From: Opisthorchis felineus
Taxonomy: Eukaryota > Platyhelminthes > Trematoda > Opisthorchiida > Opisthorchiidae
Reading direction: 5' to 3'
Length of the DNA: 64,000 bases
Assembly: GCA_004794785.1 (NCBI GenBank)
Contig: SJOL01007370.1
Coordinates: 219,842-283,841 of the forward strand
Made by a program: the position numbers and the translations under genes. The notes beneath the pieces were generated by a model, which saw nothing but the letters and a program-made list of their open reading frames with translations, did no database searches and was not told where the DNA came from. Position 1 is the stretch's first letter. The number at the start of each line of letters is the position of its first letter. Of this stretch, positions 11,108-23,800 are shown piece by piece.

Positions 11108-11566
11108 AGCACCATCAACTGCGGTGGCTCGGTCATGTGCTACGCATGGCGAAACACCATCTACGGAGACGAATGTTGTTCTTTGTGCCTCCTTCAAAAT
11201 GGCGCAAGCCGCGAGGTGGACAACGTATGATTCGGCAGAAGGGTGTGAAAGAGATTACGAAGAGTTAGGGTGTCGTTGGTGTTGCACGCCTTCCGTGACC
11301 CCTCCTGCGCTTGGCTGGAGATATTTCGAGAAATGGCGGCTGATCGATGTCAGTAGCGTTCGTGTTGTCAGCTTCTTTCCTGGTTGTCTGATTGAGCATT
11401 CGGAGGTGTATGCACCTCAGGATGCTTAACATAGGCCAACACTAGGTCTCTTCTATCACCCACTCTATTTCTCTTCTTTTCACTCTCAGTATTTAAGTAT
11501 AATTAGTGAAATTTATGGTTGTATGGCAATGAGGCATGGTGCTGCTGCTGCTGCTGATGATGATAT
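11108..11566 (+). pseudogene. Family-2 retrotransposon 3' end, plus strand
   Basis: The plus strand resumes with [18 protein letters not shown] (11118 onward), a GGQRM block, and a degraded MAADRC.WRSCC ending, then a trailer with CATTCGGAGGTGTATGCACC and a GCTGCTGCTGCTGATGATGAT tail near 11540. It is the plausible continuation of the plus-strand copy that breaks off near 10050. It ends about 260 bases upstream of the proposed start of the host gene. Confidence 0.65.
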
Positions 11567-11648
11567 TTACTGCTTGCATCGCGCGTAGTTCGACCTGTGA
11601 AGGCCGAGTGAGTTTACGGTAAAGTGATAGAACTAGAAGATCGAGAGG

Positions 11649-11831
11649 ATGGAAGTTAGAATTATTATGTATCCGTTAATAAGCTGTAAATCGATACGGA
11701 AGGGGATGGACACGCAGAGGAGCTTGAAAAGTTCGAACGTTGCCGCATTAGGCACCGCAGTGGCGGATGTTGGCAGCACCAGTGTTCTGAGCCATAGTAC
11801 CTTCAGTGCGTCCTTCGCAGAATCAGGATGA
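11649..11831 (+). other. Upstream open frame overlapping the proposed gene start
   Basis: A 60-codon ATG frame (a second in-frame ATG lies at 11706) ends at TGA 11829-11831, overlapping the ATG at 11828-11830 by the sequence ATGA. Its second half is Ser/Ala/Thr-rich. It may be an upstream frame in the leader of the host gene. It could equally be chance or a mis-set start; an AG at 11819-11820 after a pyrimidine-rich run could be a cis or spliced-leader acceptor that removes it. Confidence 0.3.
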
Positions 11832-11849
11832 AGCATAACCCAGAGAGCG
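11828..11849 (+). CDS. Exon 1 (proposed start) of the host gene
   Basis: ATG AAG CAT AAC and four more codons end at AGCG before a strong donor, GTAAGT at 11850. One base of a split codon is left over, which fits the two-base entry of exon 2. An in-frame TAG at 11795 precedes it. The AG at 11819-11820 just upstream means the true exon could be longer and the ATG internal. Confidence 0.45.
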
Positions 11850-14800
11850 GTAAGTCGAAGAATAACGTAGGGACGTTGATCACAAAGAAGCAGATGAAAG
11901 AGGTAAAGGTTGATAATGGGTTATTCGCTTCTAGGCCTCGTGGGGCGGCGGAGCACATTTTTGGGGCATCTGTCTTGATGTTCGGGGTCCGAGAGGTAAT
12001 GCTTGCACAGAACGGTCATACCGAAAGCTTGACTTTGCAGGTTGGCACAAAGGACTGCATGCAAACCCGGCCAAACGTCTTCAATATCCCAGGGATTAGC
12101 CCTTTGTTTCACCAAATGAATGCACAGGTGAAGGTCACACAATCTTGGCTCCTATCTTAGAGCGGTGGCCCTGAACTCGCGTTGATAGTGAACACCATGG
12201 CTGAAACGAACAGACGTTCATCAATCAGTCACTAAACATGAGTGACCCACGACTGAATGTTACGTGCCCGAAAATACGAAATAACCAACCCTGCCGGACC
12301 ATTACTTTTCCTTTAGTATGTCAGTTGTGAGGTCGTACTCGACTCAACTGTTGAACTTTGCAGTCTTAACTGTCTCAACTTCAGTCGTCATACTTCTCCA
12401 GCCGCCACTGATATAACTGACCGCGAGGTAGTGCGCTAGTCTGTTATCGGTTTGTAACCTCCTGCGTCACGCACTGCGACGGCTCGTCAAGGACACACTG
12501 TTTACCCTCCGTTTTTTGTAAGCGCTGTAAACATTCTTTCGAATGGTTTACACATATCCGTCTCTGTATCGTTACCCGATTGAGAGCTGCCACCTTGATT
12601 TGGTGGTCTGACTGGAGGGCCACAATGACCCCATGAGCCGCAAAGCCTGGAACTTCTCTGCATGATATTAAACAATGCCAGGAACGTCCGAATAGCAGCG
12701 AGCCTCCGTAATCGTTATACAAGGTGGCTTTGGAGTAAGTTGCTATCCTCTTCGGTATGGATGTGAAAGCGCCAATGAGTTTCTCGCAGGCAACCCGCAT
12801 GTTATGTTAGCAGGGATAATGCCCTCCCTCGAGGAAGGACGGAGTAGAGAAGGTCGGTCCGATAACCGCACACTCCGACCACCAAACGGTTGACCGTGAC
12901 TGCCGGCTTATTATTTAACACTGATGAAATATAATTTAAACGTGACAGGAACCAGATGCATCTTCAACTGCTGTGTTGTACTCTAATTGTTCTGTACTTG
13001 CAGTTCCCTCTCCCATAAAAAGACCGCTTTAAGCAACCTAGAAATAACGCTCTCTCCCGAGAGGGCCGTACAGTTCAATGAAAGCTTAAACTAACTGGTT
13101 GAGTATCCTTTTGCAAGCTTGTCTCTTCTGAGCGTGGTAGTTAGACGCTAGTATTTACTACTGGCGCGCTGCTGTCGATAATGTTGAAAGTGGTCTCCCT
13201 ATAGCTCGACATGTTCACGTAAGCCACCATACCCTGTTGTAGAATTAGTCTGCCGGTTCACGCAACTTCAGTCCGTTTAGGTCATCTTTTCAGAATAGGG
13301 AGACTTTAGCCCATATTTAATCCATATCTCATTCTATTATTGTCGGTCGCTGAAAAAAAAATAGTTCAGCTGTTTCACCCTTTCTCTGTTTATTTGCCCT
13401 GCCATCCGAAGTAAGCACGAGGGTCAAGAGACTGCCAGGTTGCCTAAGCATAGACAGGAGCATTTGAGGTGCCGGAGTTGGGTTCGAACCCCGGACCCCC
13501 TAATGGGTGAGTTTGCGTCTTAGCCAGTGGGCAATCTCGAGTTCAAAAGAGGGATGGTCCCGATGTGATATACTAATGCACTGAATGAACTCTCAAATCA
13601 CAGTACCGCCTGTTAAGCTTTGTCTCAGTGCCACTGATATGAACTGGATTCAGTCGTTCCTTACATACGATCAACATCTACATGTTCGTTCAATGCCAGC
13701 ACAGCACCTCATTCAAGAAAAAGGGCAAAAGTCTATGTGGTACGTAGGGATAAGGTGCCGTTTGGGTTTAATCGGCTCTCTAACGTCCGTTTTACAGGCA
13801 CTCAATCGAAGTCGTTCGCCCTTGCTCTTGGACGATGCGCTTTCCAGTACACCTGTGGAGGTGAATTCAAGCGATTTTGGTGGGGTAAATGCCGTCAGTT
13901 GGATCAGTGATGCTGCTGCCAGTGATGCTTCCCATGTTATGTATCGCGAAATGGACCCATACAATTACGCTTCCGTAGCCAACAGCCTTATCCCATCGCC
14001 AACCCTTTCATCGGCTGATTCTGGTGAGCCGACCCGGGAAGGTTCGTGGGTTGCTGTAACAAGGTTGGCGAATTCGAAAAGTCACACAGTAGTGAGTAAC
14101 GTTTTCTGCCTGTTTGACACAGTGGCCTACACGAAACGCTTTAGTGCCGATTATTTTGCGATCTTTTATCAGTCGTTTGAATCAGTTGCTTGGCGTATAT
14201 CTGTACTGATCAGTTTGTTTTTTGGCAAGCGATGTACTATAGACAGACTGTTGACTGTCCCTGCTATTTAGAAGGAGTTTATACCGAACAGTATGTTTTT
14301 GGGTATCACACTTATGCAATTCTAATTTACGTTCTGCATCGTCCTGAGATGTATGAAATTCGGTTTTAAATTTGCTCAGGTGTAGAATTTCGGTTACCTT
14401 GCGTATCTTACTTTGCATTTTCAGTTACCACTACTTTTCAGTTTGAGTGGTGAGTGCTTCCGAACATTGTTCGTTTTACTTCGGTATCATCTACCTAGCC
14501 AGGCACCAAGCTTTTAAGCATGACTCTTACTGAGTACACAAGACTGAGTAAATTTTCCACAGAGGGAGAATGGTTTGCCGTTAAGGTAGAATGGAAGGAA
14601 AGTCACTATTGGGAGCGATCTTTGTTACTCCATAACCGCATGGATGACTTCACTGTTACCCCCTGCTAGACCAAACAGCAGTCAACTGTGAGGAACGAGG
14701 AAAATGTTTTAACACCGTGGGCTGCTCTCGATTGTTGGCGCACTGGGGAAGAAGGACTTTTTTGAACTCGTGTGCTCCTGTAATCTGAAGACAGTGGTGG

Positions 14801-17800
14801 AGCCCGTCCATCAAGCAGATCATTCGAATTCACCGTATTAATGGGCACTGTCGGTCAGAACATTCCAGATAATGCGTCAGCTAGTTGCATTTCTCTCTAC
14901 TACGTTTTGTGGTTTTAGCCTTTGTCACTTCTGGTGAGGAAAATACCACCAGAGTAGTGTACGAACTAGTACCACTTAAGCAACTTCATATACTGAAGAG
15001 GTGAGACTCCAAGCTATGTCATTAGTTGTGAACCCGTTGCCTATGTCACAGGATATTCCCCTATCCTTGCCGGAATCTGTGTGCATTTCAGGCAACAATA
15101 ATACCGATGATCTTTTATTCATGTATCGGAAGTATTTGAGCAGGCATAGCTTTACAACTTCTGTTGCGTTCCACTATATTGTTAGTTTAAAGCAATCAGT
15201 GAACTTAGGTTGTGCTTGGGAGGACAAGTGCTGCCATTTCTTTCCCGGTGTATATGTCTCTAGTGCCAGAATGGGGATTTTTGTAAACCCGGAAGTTTAG
15301 ATGGATTTCATACAGGATCTAACCCAGTACCACTGAATTATGGAATCTGAATGAACCTCAATCCGCCGAATCCTATTCCCAGCCAATTGCAGATTGAATA
15401 GGTTCCAGTCGTCAGCACGTAGCTCCTCTTGAATTTTTTTAGATTACTCATAAAATCTTTCAAGTAGCCCACATTTTTTAGTCTCTCCTTTCGTACGCAC
15501 ATCTGGCTTATTCAGCCTGTCAAGAATAGCAATACAATGAGCAAGACTCATGTCCTGTTACCTATTATTCAATCAAACAAAAAGCTCGACGTCACCATTT
15601 ACCTCGGAAATTGACTTGAATCTGTCTGTTAGTTCAACTTTTCAGCATGTCTTTTATTGAATGGCTCGCGCCTGAATTGGATTTGCGGGTCAAAAGTCGT
15701 CAAACCACGACGTAGGAAGCGGTAGGTGGTTGACACTGAGTCGAATGCAGTGCTGCACACAAGCCTTTGGCGCCGATGTAAACCAGAGGGAATAAGATCT
15801 GCGGGCCAATGTGCAGAGGTCTATCGCAAGTCACTAACCAACCCAAACCTGATGGCATAACGATGAGCACCAGTACCAGTTACGGTTTTATCATCGAGAT
15901 ATCGGCGTCACTCGTCAACTCCTTCAAGTTTTGGCGTAATACCGCACATCTCCCAGTGTATCGCCATTCAAGTTTCACCGGGAGCTGTCCGCCAAGATGG
16001 TAATGAATATTCCGGCGGTGTTCCATTAATATGTCGGGCGGATAAAACAAACTCACCTGGGTTCCCAAAGGTTACGTGGACTGGTGGTTCGGTGATGACT
16101 CACAAGGCTGGTCTTTCCAAGGCACATGCGTCGACATTTTGCGCAAGTCCCTCTGGTCGGGGCTGCTTTGGGGAGATTCGGCCCCTTCCTAATGGCTCGC
16201 TTGTTTTCCAGCGTTGTAACACATGGTACCTCAAAGCTCACGTATGCTTAGGTAGCCGTTTTGTCGAGTGGCAGATCCTCCCATGACCTAAAATGGAGGT
16301 TACAGTTTTTTGTACTGTTCCAACAGCGGAATTTCGGGCGTTCTTGCTTTTGAACCCCATTCTTCAGCTGACCCTAGACAAGCTGTTTTGGGATAAAAGT
16401 TTCGACCATTCATTTCAAGTGGCCTAACCAGCAGAGCTATTTTCGCAGCAGGATGCGTTGAACTCCAATAACGTTTGCTCTCCGAAAGACTTTGGTGTTC
16501 GAACTTCCGTCATTCCGTTTGATTCAAAGAATTTCGCGCAGACAGTGCATGTGAAATGGGTCAAGTCCCCGAACATGCCATTCATACAACGCCTGTGTCT
16601 TGCTACAGTACAATAATGAAGACAGTATAGGAGCGCTATACACTACAACCTTAGTGCCCATGCGAAATTGCTGATTGTTCGAGACACCTTTCTGGTAGTG
16701 ACCAAATACCCCGTTTGCCTTTGCGATCCATCCATTTATTTCATTATGGAGTGTCAGATCTGTGGATGTTGTGCTGCCACGATGGCAGAAATCCATGCGA
16801 CACGCTGTCTGAAGACCATTTAACAGCCTGCTTTATATGTTTTATGTTAAATCCGTAGTGCAGACTGATAAAAGATGACGCGTTTTAGAAATATTTATAC
16901 TTAAGCCACTGAACACAGCAATTGCCCTTTGAGTGGCATCAAGGATGGCCTTCGACGCTGTCCGATGGACCGGTCTCGTACCCAAAGGAGTAAAAGTGTC
17001 TGCTGTTGAGTTTTCTAAATTTTCGTTCTCATAGTTCCTTTTTTTGAATCGTTGTCCTCTTCCAGCACGTTTCATCTTTTTTCCATAACAAGTGAGAAGC
17101 TCCAGAGTAGGTCCCTGTTTTTCTCGCTACCCACGGTCGTACCTGGATTTCTTCTCCGGTCATTTACCCTGCATTGTAACTTAATTGAAGGGCATCCAGC
17201 CTCCTTTCGCTAAATACACCGAGTTATTCAGTCAAGGAGTTGGAAACGTAGTTGTTGTCGGTTTTTTTACGGTAGTTGTGACACAATTTGACCAGGATAT
17301 GTTGACGTGCTATTGATCAGGACATTCTCGAGGTCTTGGTGGAGCTATTATGTGGGGTATCAAATATGAGCTAATAAAGGACGGAGACCCGACGAACGGC
17401 CAGCTAGTCCAGTGAATACAATCAGCTTTAGATGTATGATAAGCGTAAAAATCACTTGGTTGGGCCGGACCGCATATGAGAGCAGGATTATGTTAGGGTC
17501 GGGAAGCAGTGGTGGGGGTTCTTTTTCACCCATAGATGTTTGCAACCTACGCACATTATTGTTATCGGATATGGGATGGGGTAGGCCGGAACTACGGATA
17601 TGGTCAGGAATTAGTGAGCATGAGTATCACATTCTTCAGACACTGTGGTGAAACGTACTCACAGCTAGTATCACGGAAGCTCCAGTCTAGGAACCGCTAT
17701 GCCTGAATCACTGACTATCATGATTTGTTCGGAAATAAAGCCAGAATGAAAGAGTAGATTTTAGTCTTTTAGTCAAGTGAAGGTATTGAACTTATAGTAT

Positions 17801-20800
17801 ACTGGGGAACAGTGCAACTTACGAATGCAACTTATATGTGTGAAAAACATGCAGCCCGCCGATAGCTCCGTTTGCGGCTTATCAGATGGTTGCTATGTAT
17901 TAATATACTATTAAGCATGTGAATTTCAGTGGGTTTTCACAGTGCCACAACATGCCATCACTACTAAGCTTATTTGGTCCTCAACATATAAATATTCCCA
18001 TCACTGTTTCATTGAAATTCGTTGTCTGCGATATCGGACGATATCGCTCCCCTCGGTTGAGATTCCCCGAAAATACAGATCATTCTAAATAACCTAAATA
18101 ACCCTGCCGTACGGCTTGGTAGTGCTTTAAACCTACAAACTGTAAAGTGCTGCTACAAGACTCGGTGGGACCAAACCCAAACCTCATTCTTGCAGACGAG
18201 CCAATCGACGTGGTAGGTAAATTTGTTTACCTGGGCAGTTGTACAAGTTCCGGTGGACTGGCTGGAGATGAGGTTACTTCTAGGATCGGGAAAGCTAGGG
18301 CAGCTTTTGTCAACCTGGGACACCTACGGCGCCAACGTGACGTGAGTTTGTCTGTCAAGGGCAGAGTTTATACTGCGGCAGTGCGATCCATACTGCTTTA
18401 TGGATCAGAGACGTCGCCCGTACGCGCAGAGGACATACGAAAGATGTCAATGTTTGACCATCGGTGTCTCCGAAGCATTGGTCAGGTTTGGTTGGAACAT
18501 CAGTTTAGTAATGTTGAGGTACGCCAGATGATTTTAGGAAAAAAAGGTTACTACCTCACGGTGGATGACTTACTCATGCCTCATAGATTACCCTGGTTAG
18601 GACATGTACTTTGAACGCCTGCTTTGGATAACTTTTTTCGCCCAGCCCTATGTTGAGATGAAGCAACCGAATGGTGGGCAGTCCATGATTTGGCAACGAA
18701 GTGTGAAAACTAACCAGTAAAATCAATCGGGTCAATACCTGCCGTTTCCTTGGATGTGGACCCCTGGACCCAGTTCATCATTGGTTACTGGTCCCGACAG
18801 ATATGGTTGAATCACGCAGTCAGTGGCGCTGCTGGACCAAAGCTATCACTTTTAATGCGTATCTGTCCAGTTCCCGAACTAACTTAACAAGCCGTCCCCT
18901 CCATTTCTTGTCTATATCTCACACGCTCCCACTTTCCGGCAATCGAAACTGTAGCAGCTGGATTTAACGTACCCTTGGCACAAGGTTTATGGCTGATAAA
19001 CTGAACTGAGCTGAACCGGGTGTTTTCATGTCGTCGTCAGTGACCCAGCACATCACCGACGTGGTGATTTTACTCGAGTGGCAGCCTCCGCAGAGGCATT
19101 AGGTGTAGGCTGATCAGCTGTTTGCATCAGCTCTGCTACCATGATTACCATCTTTGTTCCGCGTGCATACATCACGTGTCGCGCCCCCGTTTTTTACCGT
19201 TCACCCAATGCCAAGTCAAACCGAACACCTTTTGGCATAAAACAGCAGTTTTAGAGATAATTGATTCTCCTCTGGACATCTTTGGTCGGTTGCCGTTTAG
19301 AAAATTAGACGGGTAGCGTGGGGGTATACTGCATGTTTATGGAAATTTGAACACGAATCCCTCAATGTCCGAAATAAGGTAAGCTTTCTGTTTACGGACA
19401 TTCACGTTTGGGCTTGCAGTCCACATTTCGTATGAATCAAGCCGAAGCGGTCAATGCAGCTTTTTGATGCACGGCTTCAAATGGGTCTTTTTGACTCGGA
19501 GAGAGAAGTAACAGACCGTCGTGAGTACTGTGTACATCCACACGACAGTATTAGGGAAAGATCCCTAGGTAGTGGTGCCGATTTTGCTCGTTTGCCGGTC
19601 GGGCTTTCTCCGACTAGCGTCACGGGCGGAGTGTAATGCCGTAGACAGGTCAAAAACTGCTCAAGGTGTTCTTACAATGGATGCAGTGGAAACTTTCTGC
19701 GGATTCAAAAACTCCATAGAGATAGGATTTGGTTAATCCTAAAAGGCTTTTCGAGACTAAACACCTTTTACCTCCAGGTGGCATCCACACATCTGGATCT
19801 CACTGGTTTGGTCATTTCGAAATCCTCTATGAAGATCATGGAAAATTTGCAATTTGCACTCGACTGCTTCCAGCTAGTCAAATCCATCGCGTGGACTGTG
19901 ACAAGGAATCAGTCAGAATCCCGATGTCCTCTGAACGTGCACCGTGAAGTGGGACTGGGGTTAGTTCTTAGCTCCACATTGTCTACCAATTAGGGTTAAA
20001 CGTTGACACCAGTCGATTTCATCAACCATTCGGGTTAGGCTAATTGCAGGCTTCATTTATGTTAGTGTAGTAACGGTATTTTCCTCAGCTTAGTTCTCGG
20101 TCTGTGCCTCCCAAGCTAGCGCTCACGTCAAAACCAACCACCAAGGATGCACAAGGTATATTAACGCCCAAAACGAAGTCAAAAACATTTGTACAGCGCT
20201 TCGTATATATAGTGCAAGCGGTGGCAACTTTCTGGAAATTCGGACGCCTTCTGGATGCGCCATTGGCAACCGGCATTTGGCCCATACTGCGTCATGATTG
20301 GCTGTTGGGTCCAGATCTTCGACCAATCACATCTCGGCTTGATGCCGGGGTGGCAAGCGTCCCGAAATTTTGGCCACTCTTGCGCGGGGTAGGCTTCTCG
20401 GCCGTAGCAGCACCTGACTGCGAGCGGTAAAGCGGGATCCGTGTGGAATTCCGCCTAACAGTTAGGCTGTGTGGTTTAGCTCCAGAGTTCAACCGAACAG
20501 TCGTTACGGTAAAGGCCGAGAGAAGTACTACTCTGCTATATCTATAGTGCTACTGAATCGAAGACACCTTCTGCTAACTACTCGTAATAACGGTATTTTC
20601 TCAGCTTAGTTCTCGGTCTGGACCTCCAAAGCTAGCGTTCCCGTCAAACAACCACCAAAGGCTCACATCGTGTATTAACACCCAAAACCAAGTCAAAAAC
20701 ACATGTACAACGCATCGTATACAAAGTGTGTGCGTCTACAACATTATGGAAAAACTGACGCCTTCCGGATGTGACATTGGCAACCAGCATTCGGCGGATA

Positions 20801-23800
20801 CTGGATCATTGCTGGCTGTTGGGTCCGCACTTTCGGTCAACCAGGGCTGGACCGGCAAGCGGCCCAATAGCTTGCGAGATAGGCTTCTAACTAACTGCGC
20901 CTAACTGCGAGCGCCAGAGCTTTATCGGTGCGGAATTCTGCCTAACACTCTGGAATTTTCTTCTCAATGAAATGGGAGTACTGTATTGACAACTTGGTGA
21001 GCGCATTTCTGAGAAATTCTCGAACGTGTGGCATAAACAGGACGGAGACTTAGTCAACAGAATGACCGCGCTCTCGTTTTTGATCACACCGCAAATTTGA
21101 TTTCTTGACTACTGGACTGGCCAGAAAACGCATGACAGAAGCTCAACTGTGCCTTGCTCATAGGTCGTTATGGACCAGAGCTTTGGTTACGAAAGCCTCT
21201 GAAATGAGCAATAAACCTGTTGTGGAACTAACATCTGAATTTGATCACTTGCCTTTCCGTTTGAACTTGATTGTCCAGTATAATATTGTGATATGTTTCT
21301 TCTAACTAATTTAGTCAAGTGGATCATGTGGTATCCGTGAGTTCATCCAACAATTTTTTTCGCTATAAAGCATGTTCATTCGTCATCGTACACAGTAAGG
21401 ATTACCTTTGTCCAGCTTACCCTATTTTTAGTAACTGTATGCGTTACCAAACAATGGGACCGAAGTCCACAGTGGAAGGGGGTCTGTACCTGGATTCTGG
21501 GTTGTATTCGTCTGATGAGTTTCTCTTAAAACTAGGAGCATGGGGAACTGGAATCAAGGGGGACGGTATTTATCATATCTCGCAGGTTAGATCCACAGCA
21601 AGCTTATCAATTTTGCATTTTCTACTAGACTTTAAAGGATATAGCGAGGTCTACTCACGCCACCCCCTAAATGTTTCGATCCCTCGGCATTGCCGAAAGA
21701 CAGCCTCCATAATCTTTAAAAATTGTCATTGTTCCCAGATCCCTGGGAATCAGTTTAGACTCGATTTATTGTCAGAGAATGTTAACCGAGTTGGAAATGC
21801 ATGTTTGAGATACATCAGCTGATTTAAACAAAATTAGATCTAACTCGATTGAATGAGCCCAGCTATACCACGTGTAAGTTCACTGCACATTACAACTTGC
21901 TTCAAGTTTCCCTTTCTCACATTCAATCCCTGCCTTTGTTATTATTACCGGCTATTTATTTTCAAACACCTCTGAGAAGGCTTGTTAACTGAGTAGTTGG
22001 TTTCATGATTTGTGCGTGGTTTGGTTTTGTTCTAGGCATTTTTTAAGACCCACTGTTTGATTCACGAATCAATGTTCGAGATGCAAACACAGTGTTCATC
22101 TATGGCATCCACCGGGCCTTGTCAAGGAATAGTTTCGCCATATGAAACAGTTATTCGCAGAGCACCTTTTTATTCCTAAACAATTTGTTTTTGAAGAGTT
22201 TCACCACCAAGCGACTAGAATACCAACTAAATTGTCCGTACTCCCAAGTATTTTTGCATCAGGAACTTTGATCTACGTTGATTATGCTTTGCAAATGTGT
22301 CGGTGATTCATTGAATGGTAGTCCTCGCGGAGTCAGGGACGGTCACCTGAATAGATGTCTGAATAGGCGGTTTGACCAGGTTTACATCGTAATGTATTTT
22401 GGTGTCGGCTACGAACTTGCTGTCCCCTTTTCAGATTTCATACTCCTCCCCTGAAGCTAAGCGTTTATCTGATTGTTCGGTGTGTCCGAACCACAGAATA
22501 CGAATGAACATGATTCAGTCAAAGGATCCGTTTTCTGCAGACTCCCGACAGAAGTTTGAATATACTTTGTAGATATTTGAGATTCTCCATTCAGAGCGTA
22601 TACGGATTGACAACAGAGTTCCGCGACCTCTATCGAGTGATGCGTACAGTCTCCCGATTGAACACCTAAATGCGCAAAGTGACCAATGTTCTTGATGACT
22701 TTAGCTCTCGTGGCTGGCGGATAGAAAGAGTAATGGGCTTCGAGTTCATCGGAATTTAAACTGATGAATGTGCTGAAGTTAGTTCCTGAATGAACACAAT
22801 GAACATCCAGCACCTGCCTCATAATGTAAAACACGTACCATTGGCGTCACGTGACTTACCCAGTCCTTATCTTCCTGTTTTGGGATCTCGATAACCTTTG
22901 GAACGGTTTGCTTGGGAATTATAAGCTTAGATGTTCTTTGAAAGAACGTTGTAAAGAATGGACGTTTTTATTTGAACTTATAAGCACGGAGGGTCGCTTT
23001 CGTCAAAATGTGGACTAAAAGAGACGTGCAAGCCAAACGTCCTTCAAGTGTCATGTAAGCAATTTGCTCACATGATTGAAGTGGCGATTCTCCATCGGCT
23101 GTAACCTGAGCTATTGGTGCAATCACATTGGGCGAAATCGGAAACGATCCCCGTAACGTTCTACGATTAGCACCAACGTTGTGACGATTCAGCAATAACT
23201 TTGCTCCTGTTCTGATGGGCCATGCGTGCTCATCACAATTACAGTCAATCCAGTGCGTGTGTGATCTCAGAGTTGTGTTGTTCACAAAAGTTTGAACACA
23301 CAAACCTCATGAAATTGTACTCATTACCCTTCAGCTTCTTTCTTCTCCGTTTATGCTGTAGCCTGTCTTCTTACTTTCTTGTTTTTTCGTGTTGTTTGAT
23401 TCCTTCTCCAAACTGCTCAGATGTATATGGAGTACGAGGTTTTGTTAGTTATAAAATCTAACTGAAATGAAAGTCATGAAATTTGGTTTGAATTAGACGT
23501 CCTCTCTGAGAATTAGGAGTGGCTGAACATATCAGGTGCGTCAGTTGACGAACACCTGCCTTTGCTTTCCTAAAGGGATGACAAACGGACAAGAAGAACC
23601 TTCCTACATAATTCGTCAACCTTCAATCATCGATCGACATGCAGAATCAATCATACCGAACATATGCCATTAGATTATGCTCCATACCATTCTTCTGGAA
23701 AGAAATCCGGATGTGAAACCATTTCGCTTCGTAGGATACGGGACGGTCATCAGTTAAAAGTCGTGTACAGTTCCTAGGTGGGTTCAGCTCCCAAGGTTTT

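Noticed and set aside
20104..20430. 108-codon frame in the direct repeat
   Set aside because: The second repeat copy does not keep the frame, so coding is unlikely.
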